From the NCBI GenBank assembly GCA_963921825.1, contig OY997592.1:31909730-31973729 (forward strand): a stretch of DNA of 64,000 nt, written 5' to 3'. Below are positions 58,706 to 64,000 of this stretch, in pieces. A model generated the notes under the pieces. The model was not told where the DNA came from and searched no databases. It saw only the letters and a list, made by a program, of their open reading frames with translations. This stretch comes from Erodium maritimum. Taxonomy: Eukaryota > Streptophyta > Magnoliopsida > Geraniales > Geraniaceae. A program made the translations under genes and the position numbers. Each line of letters begins with the position of its first letter. Position 1 is the stretch's first letter.

Positions 58706-61131
58706 TTGATTATGTTTTTTTTTTTTTGAGAATAAATATTGCAATTGTATTAAATCATGGTAAAACGGTTTGGTAGGTACTCAAATGTACCTCACCTACA
58801 TAACACATCCAACTAATAAGTAGAAATGAACCGAAAGCAATAAAACTGGCTCTGGTAATGGGTTGCGGACGAAGGGGATATCTGTGGTAGCGTCTGGTGA
58901 CACCGATACAGTATGCTTCTTCCAACATGGGACGAGGCGAGCCAACCAAGTTTAGGGGAATACTGGTTGACCTACATCTCCCCCGGTGTGTCAGCGTGCG
59001 TCCTCCTCCTTGGAATGATAATGGTAGGGCTCCTGAACACGGGATTGCTGACTCCGGACTGGCAGGGGAGATAAAACTCAACTGGTGATGGTGCCGTCTC
59101 CATCCATCCGCCGGGAAGGGGCCAAAGTTGACTCACCCCTCCCCGGGCCACCTAGGCCTCATTCCTGTAGGCGGGGGTGCTTGACGCCCCCCACCGCTGC
59201 ATATGATTCCCCATCTGCCTCTGTCGAGCCATTCGACTCATCCTGGTCCTCCTCCCTGTTTAGTCGTTTCTTCCTAGACAGCGACGGGCTTCCTTCCTTC
59301 GCCACCCATTCAGTCGGGGTGTCCTCCGTGCCCGCTTCATCAGTGTCCACCTGGTCCATTCTGGGGTCCGGGTCCATGGCCGGAATACGGGGACTGCCCC
59401 GATCCGTGTTCCTAGCCTCCAGATAGGTCCAGTTCGTTCCCGGGATCGCCTTCCCGTGCTTGGCTCTTTCAAAAGCCGGTCGCGGGTCCCCCGGGGCTCG
59501 AAGCGAGTGGCCCCGTGTTCCTCCCGCAACCGGGCACGATAGGAACCGGTGTCCCGCACAGCTACACCCATAATAGTGGTTCGATAAATGCTCATACGAC
59601 ACAGAAAGTAATGTGCGTACCTGTGATTCCGACAAGCGGAACCAAATCTGGCTCTGCAAAGGAAGGCGGATATCGGCCTGAATCTGGACCCTCATGAAGT
59701 CCCCCCAGCAGCGACCAGCAGCATCCACATCCACAGCCTGACATAATCCCAAAGCACTCCCAATGCGGAACCATACTGCCCTGTTCCAGGCCCCCACAGG
59801 CAGGTTGGAGATCCTAGCCCATACCGAGAACTGGTGAAAGCTCAGCTCGCCCACTTGCATATGGGCCCTCAGATCAGTAAACAGGACCAGAGACTCCCAA
59901 AACGCCCAGGGTTCCCCCGCGAGGACCCTCTCCCGCTCCCGCGCCGTGCGAAAGAAGAAACCTACTAGTCCCCCTTCCAGAGGTCTAGCATCCACCTTCA
60001 TCCCCCACAGATCCTCCATTCTTTCAACCAGGGATCTCCAGAAGAAGCGCTTCGATGTCAGCACTTTTGCTGCCAACGCAAAACGGAATTGCGTTGTAGC
60101 CTGACCAATGTCCCCAGTTGTGACTACCACCTCCGTGATCCGCATCGAGGACAGCTGCTGCCCCAACTCGGGGACCTCTCTCACCGGGTCTCGACGGGTC
60201 CCAGATTGATCCCTATCCCCCGAGTCCCGATCAGCCTCACCCGACCTCCCCGAGCCATACCGAGCCGCCCATTTGGCCACATCCCCTTGCCCGGCCGGTC
60301 CATCTCTACCGCCACGACCCGCCCGAGGGATCCAGTTACTAGCCCCACGACCCCCACGACGGGCATCTCCCATGAAGGATCCTCCGCTTCCCGGCTCTCG
60401 CCAGCGCTCCAAATCCGGCTCGGTTGCACTAGGGTTGTGCCCTACCGCAGCCACCGCCTTACCCTTCGCTCGTCGCCGCTCCTGCGCCGCCTGGGATTCC
60501 GGTTGCCCCTCCTCTGAGTCCGACGGGATTAGGACCGGCGTGAAGGCCTCCCTCCCGTCGGCATGCAGAATCCCCGGGGGCCTGAAGTGTGCTCCCCGGC
60601 GAGCCCGGGAACACGTACCCCTCACCGGCACGGGATCACGACCCGATCCCTGCCTAGCCCTCGCACTTCCGCCCCTGCCATCATCCGTAGGAAGCCTGAT
60701 CGAAGAGAACTCCATAACCGGTCCCCTTTCCTCCGGTGGTGGCAGGCCCCGTGCCAAAGCCGGCACGGTGGCTCCCTCCTCCGTATCGCCGTCAGACGCC
60801 GCCAGGACCAGGTCCCTCGCCCGACGCCGCTCCTCGCCCGTGCCTGATCTCCGGCCTGCATCACCGGCGTCGACCTGCACCACGTCGGCCAGACCAGGAC
60901 GGCCGACTTCCTCCGGATCTGCACCCGTCGGGATCCCGATTGCCAAACCCACACCCACATCGATCCCTTCCCCATCCACCGTCTCCTCCGCCGGATCACG
61001 CCACAGGGAAGGATCACCCGAGACGCTTGAAAGCTTGGCCGCCGATCGCACCATCTTCTCGTTTTTCCGAACCTAGGGTTTTGCTAGAGAGCAATATCAG
61101 AGGCGGCACATACTCAATCAACTTGATTATG
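58706..61131 (-). mobile_element. ORF1-only L1-type LINE with target-site duplication
   Basis: TTGATTATG occurs at 58706-58714 and at 61123-61131, possibly extended by TTT. The element (58715-61122, 2.4 kb) is minus-strand, with poly(A) shown as a T run at 58715-58727. It has a short 5' leader, one long ORF1 and about 430 bp of 3' sequence. No endonuclease or reverse transcriptase is present. Confidence 0.88.
59159..61054 (-). CDS. LINE ORF1 protein (DUF4283, zinc-knuckle-like), open over 631 codons
   Basis: A single open frame with no stops, so the copy is young. The order is a Gly/Pro/Arg-rich region (1-300), a DUF4283-like domain (about 320-465, with WGMKVDARPLEGGLVGFFF and FHQFSVWARISNLPVG), and a knuckle-like segment (488-507). 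In the knuckle, the first Cys of the C-x2-C-x4-H-x4-C pattern is replaced by Tyr494 while C497, H502 and C507 remain; an extra C499 is present. The family is thought to bind element RNA. Element ORF, not a host gene. Plus-strand frames over it (60273-61076, 60089-60517) are shadows. Confidence 0.8.
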   Translation of the reverse strand: MVRSAAKLSSVSGDPSLWRDPAEETVDGEGIDVGVGLAIGIPTGADPEEVGRPGLADVVQVDAGDAGRRSGTGEERRRARDLVLAASDGDTEEGATVPALARGLPPPEERGPVMEFSSIRLPTDDGRGGSARARQGSGRDPVPVRGTCSRARRGAHFRPPGILHADGREAFTPVLIPSDSEEGQPESQAAQERRRAKGKAVAAVGHNPSATEPDLERWREPGSGGSFMGDARRGGRGASNWIPRAGRGGRDGPAGQGDVAKWAARYGSGRSGEADRDSGDRDQSGTRRDPVREVPELGQQLSSMRITEVVVTTGDIGQATTQFRFALAAKVLTSKRFFWRSLVERMEDLWGMKVDARPLEGGLVGFFFRTARERERVLAGEPWAFWESLVLFTDLRAHMQVGELSFHQFSVWARISNLPVGAWNRAVWFRIGSALGLCQAVDVDAAGRCWGDFMRVQIQADIRLPLQSQIWFRLSESQVRTLLSVSYEHLSNHYYGCSCAGHRFLSCPVAGGTRGHSLRAPGDPRPAFERAKHGKAIPGTNWTYLEARNTDRGSPRIPAMDPDPRMDQVDTDEAGTEDTPTEWVAKEGSPSLSRKKRLNREEDQDESNGSTEADGESYAAVGGVKHPRLQE

Positions 61132-61141
61132 TTTACCGGAA

Positions 61142-61459
61142 GGGATAATTGTCAAAAACTACTTTAAAGTTTCGTCCATAAACGAATTCATGTACAAATT
61201 TTCGTCCAACTTTAAAGTTTTGTCCACTACTTTTTTAGTTTTGACGTGATAAGGATGTTCAGAATGATGGTTTGGGCAGTGCTTCCCGGATTGAATAGAA
61301 GCGTGGACAAAACTTCAATGCACCCAAAAAGCGTGGACAACCCAAAATGCACCCACAAAATGTGGACAAAACTTCAGTACATCCACAAAGCGTGGATAAA
61401 ACTTTGTGCATCAACTCGTTTGTGGACGAAACTTTAGGATATTTTTTGACAATTATCCC
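61142..61459. mobile_element. GTCCAC-type MITE
   Basis: The ends GGGATAATTGTCAAAAACTA and TTTGACAATTATCCC, plus the CATCATTCTGAAC-type core (in reverse orientation), match the copies at 51007 and 33650. Flanks TTACCGGAA and TTATCTAAA agree at only 6 of 9 positions, so the target duplication is decayed or absent. It lies next to the LINE end at 61131. Confidence 0.75.
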
Positions 61460-61500
61460 TTATCTAAAATAATGTACACACGTATGACATAAGTACACAC

Positions 61501-62358
61501 TAGGGGTGCTCAAAACTACCCGAAAACCGACGACCTGACCGAAACCGACCGTCACCGAAACCACCGGTATGTTTACCGCCGGTTTTCGGTACGAAAATTG
61601 CAAAACTGATATCAGTCGGGTGGGTGATCGGTGAGGCATCTATACAGTCGGTTATACCCGGCCCGCCCGGCAGGCCTGTATTAGCTACGTAAGCCCATGG
61701 CGCAGGACGTCTTATTACCTTCACTTATTCACAATCTCATCACTCATTCTTGTCGTTTCTCTCAAGTCAGCGACAGTTAGGCAAAGGAGAAGAGATTTCG
61801 ACACAGAAGAAAGAAAAGGCAGTTAACATTGTTTGTAGATTATAGAATACTATTAGGTTTCTAATTGTTTGATAAATTTCCGAAATTTTCTCATATAATA
61901 AAAGTATTAGTCTTATTAGGTTTCAAATTCATAGAAATTTCCTAAATTTCAACAAGATTTGAATTTTTTTCTTCAATTTCCTATTTTGTATCAGTGGACT
62001 TCTGCAGAACGGAAAGAATGATGAAGATTTAATTGTTTTTTTTTCTTCAATTTTCTATTTCGTAGCAGTGGACTTCAGCAAAAGGAAAAGAATGATGAAG
62101 AATTGAAATTTTTTTCTTCAATTTCCGAAATATACTCGAATTAAGTTTCTAATTTAAGAGATTTGAAATAAATAAAAAATTCAAGGACTTGTATTTCGGC
62201 CCATCACAAACTTGCCAGATCAGACCCGGTAATACCCGTTGACCCACTCACCCTCCCGACCCTCAAACCCTAACCACCCGCATAAGACCGGATCTGGGTC
62301 TAGTGGCCTTCTTCTCATTCTGACTTGAACCAGGCGGGTCTGGGTATTGAGCCACCTA
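61501..62358. mobile_element. hAT-like non-autonomous element, 8-bp TSD
   Basis: Starts TAGGGGTGCTCAAAACTACC and ends with the complement of TAGGTGGCTCAATACCCAGA. Flanks are GTACACAC (61493-61500) and GTACACAA (62359-62366), 7 of 8. An 8-bp duplication and TAGGGGTG-type ends fit the hAT superfamily. No transposase is encoded; the interior is AT-rich with no long frame. Confidence 0.75.
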
Positions 62359-62454
62359 GTACACAATAACATTTAGAAATTATCTATGATTACTATAATT
62401 TAGTTAATTTTTAACAGCGTTAGTTTTTTCATCTGATTTTTGTTTTTTTTTATC

Positions 62455-62868
62455 AGTGTTATAAACATCCCGACTAGACGACGTCTAGACGTTCGCTTAA
62501 GCCCCCTTTTATGTGTAGTCGACCCGATTAGGCGCCTAAAATAATTTTACATATTATAGTGACTAAATTAAAATAATTAGATGGTTGTACAGAGTTGTTT
62601 GGTATTGATGATATTAAGAGTTGTGCTTCTAAGTTGATTGATATTATTTTTTAAATTTTTTAAATATTTATTACCATTTTTAATATAAGAAAATTCATAT
62701 TTTGCTTCTATATATATATAGTATTATATCTGTTATAAATTTAAAAGTATAAAAATACAAATCTGATTAGTCCTTGATTAATCTCAGTCTAGTCATCGAT
62801 TAATCCTCAAAAGTCATACATGTCCGATTAGCGCTTAACGACGTTTAAAACCTCGGATTTTATTGTTC
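62455..62868. mobile_element. Possible second hAT-like MITE
   Basis: Starts CAGTGTTATAAACATCCCGA with CTAGACGACGTCTAGACG and ends near CGACGTTTAAAACCTCGGA, a pattern seen in CAGTGTT-type hAT MITEs. The right terminal repeat is weak and no target duplication is assigned. Confidence 0.35.
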
Positions 62869-62976
62869 ACTTTTTTAAAGTTGATTTGAAAACTTCATTT
62901 GATTATTTTTTTCATTATTTTTCCTTTATCTTTTTCACTTTTACTTCTATTATTAAAAAAATCATATTTAATTTTA

Positions 62977-63959
62977 TGGTTATTTACGATAAGGTACCCT
63001 AATGTTTCGTCCACGAACGATAAGGTACCCTAATGACTTTTTTGTCCGATAAGGTACCCTAATGATTCGTCCACGAACGATTTGGTTTAATGCTGTTAAA
63101 AAACTAACAGAATTATGTAGAATGACTATTTTGCCCTTTGACATTTGAGTTGACTTTTGACTTAAGAGTGAAATGACCATTATACCCTCAGTTATTATTT
63201 TTCCTTAATTTATATTTTCTAATTAATTTTAATTTTCAAAATAAAATGAATAAATTATATATTTTTTTAAAGTTATATTTTTAAAAAACTGAATTTGTTT
63301 TTTTTTTCAAAAATCAGTTTTTATTTTTTTAAAATCATATTTTTATATTTTAAAATCAGATTTTATATTTAATTAGTTTTATTTTTTAATAATTAGTTTT
63401 TTTATATATAAATAATTTTTTATTAAAAACAGTTTTATATATATAAATCGTTTTTATTTTTTTAAAAAATTAATTTTATTTAAAAAAAATCGCAGAACTG
63501 TTCTGCGATTTTTTTTATAATAAAATTAATTTTTTAAAAAATAAAAATGATTTTTTAATTTTTTGTATTTTTAAATATTTTTTTTAATTTTTAAATATTA
63601 TTTTAAATAATTTAATTTTTAAATTTAAATTTTTTAAATTTATTTATTTACTATATTTTTATTGTATTATATAATTAAGGGTATAATGGTAATTTTGTCT
63701 ATCAAATTTATAAGCTTAAAATAAGAAAGGGTAAAATCGTCATTTCACACCCCACTTAACTGCAAATGTCTAAGTTAGAGGAATATTCCGTTAGTTTTTA
63801 ACGGAATATGCAAATTTTAAACCAAATAGTTTGTGGACGAATCATTAGGGTACCTTATCGGACAAAAAATTCATTAGGGTACCTTATCGGACAAAAAATT
63901 CATTAGGGTACCTTATCGTTCGTGGACGAAACATTAGGGTACCTTATCGTAAATAACCC
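62977..63959. mobile_element. 983-bp palindromic Mutator-like element, 9-bp TSD
   Basis: TTAATTTTA flanks both ends exactly (62968-62976, 63960-63968). The arms repeat GATAAGGTACCCTAATG three times on the left and the complement four times on the right, with GTTTCGTCCACGAACGAT units. The AT-rich centre folds back on itself around TCGCAGAACTGTTCTGCGA (63490-63508). No open frame. Confidence 0.88.
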
Positions 63960-64000
63960 TTAATTTTAATGTCTGATTTTTTTTACTTCAACTTTTAAAT

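Noticed and set aside
60273..61076. 267-codon plus-strand open frame
   Set aside because: Antisense shadow of the GC-rich LINE ORF1; Pro/Ser/Arg low complexity and no domain.
61133..61468. 9-bp target duplication for the 61142 MITE
   Set aside because: TTACCGGAA and TTATCTAAA agree at only 6 of 9 positions, too weak to call.

Overview
This is nuclear DNA of a flowering plant, almost certainly a eudicot. The evidence is GT-AG introns, two multi-exon genes of plant-type families, a cytosolic-type tRNA-Ala(AGC) gene, and dense plant transposable elements (L1-type LINE ORF1, copia, TRIM, MULE, hAT). The species cannot be named from the sequence.

Two protein-coding genes stand out, both on the minus strand. 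The first (2149-7899, 20 coding exons, 957 aa) is a P3A-type plasma-membrane H+-ATPase closest to the AHA4/AHA11 group. A tRNA-Ala(AGC) gene lies in its intron 13 on the opposite strand. The second (34861-58336, 30 coding exons, 1076 aa) is a VIH/PPIP5K-type bifunctional inositol pyrophosphate kinase/phosphatase. All splice junctions of both genes could be placed and all frames close, so both look intact.

Between and around them is a transposon landscape. From 0.6 to 22.3 kb there are several non-LTR insertions with target-site duplications. Two kinds are seen: elements carrying only ORF1, and GC-rich elements with no coding domain. A 3.3-kb solo LTR sits inside an older LINE. From 22.8 to 32 kb lies a second LTR of that family, then a degenerate copia element whose leader holds an array of small hairpins with a shared loop, ending in a 3' LTR. 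From 32.5 kb on, the dominant elements are non-autonomous Mutator-like inverted-repeat elements with 9-bp target duplications.

The introns of the VIH gene hold at least seven complete insertions: a 3.6-kb MULE with a nested MITE, five inverted-repeat elements and a TRIM, plus a SINE-like element. A 2.4-kb ORF1-only LINE with an open 631-codon frame, a hAT-like MITE and a 983-bp palindromic element fill 58.7-64 kb.

Functionally the two genes are unrelated neighbours: one energises the plasma membrane, the other sets inositol pyrophosphate levels used in phosphate and hormone signalling. The most unusual signals are the hairpin array near 26.2-26.9 kb, the set of different inverted-repeat families sharing a GTCCAC motif, the ORF1-only LINEs, and an H+-ATPase intron that looks like a decayed tandem duplicate of the adjacent exon.
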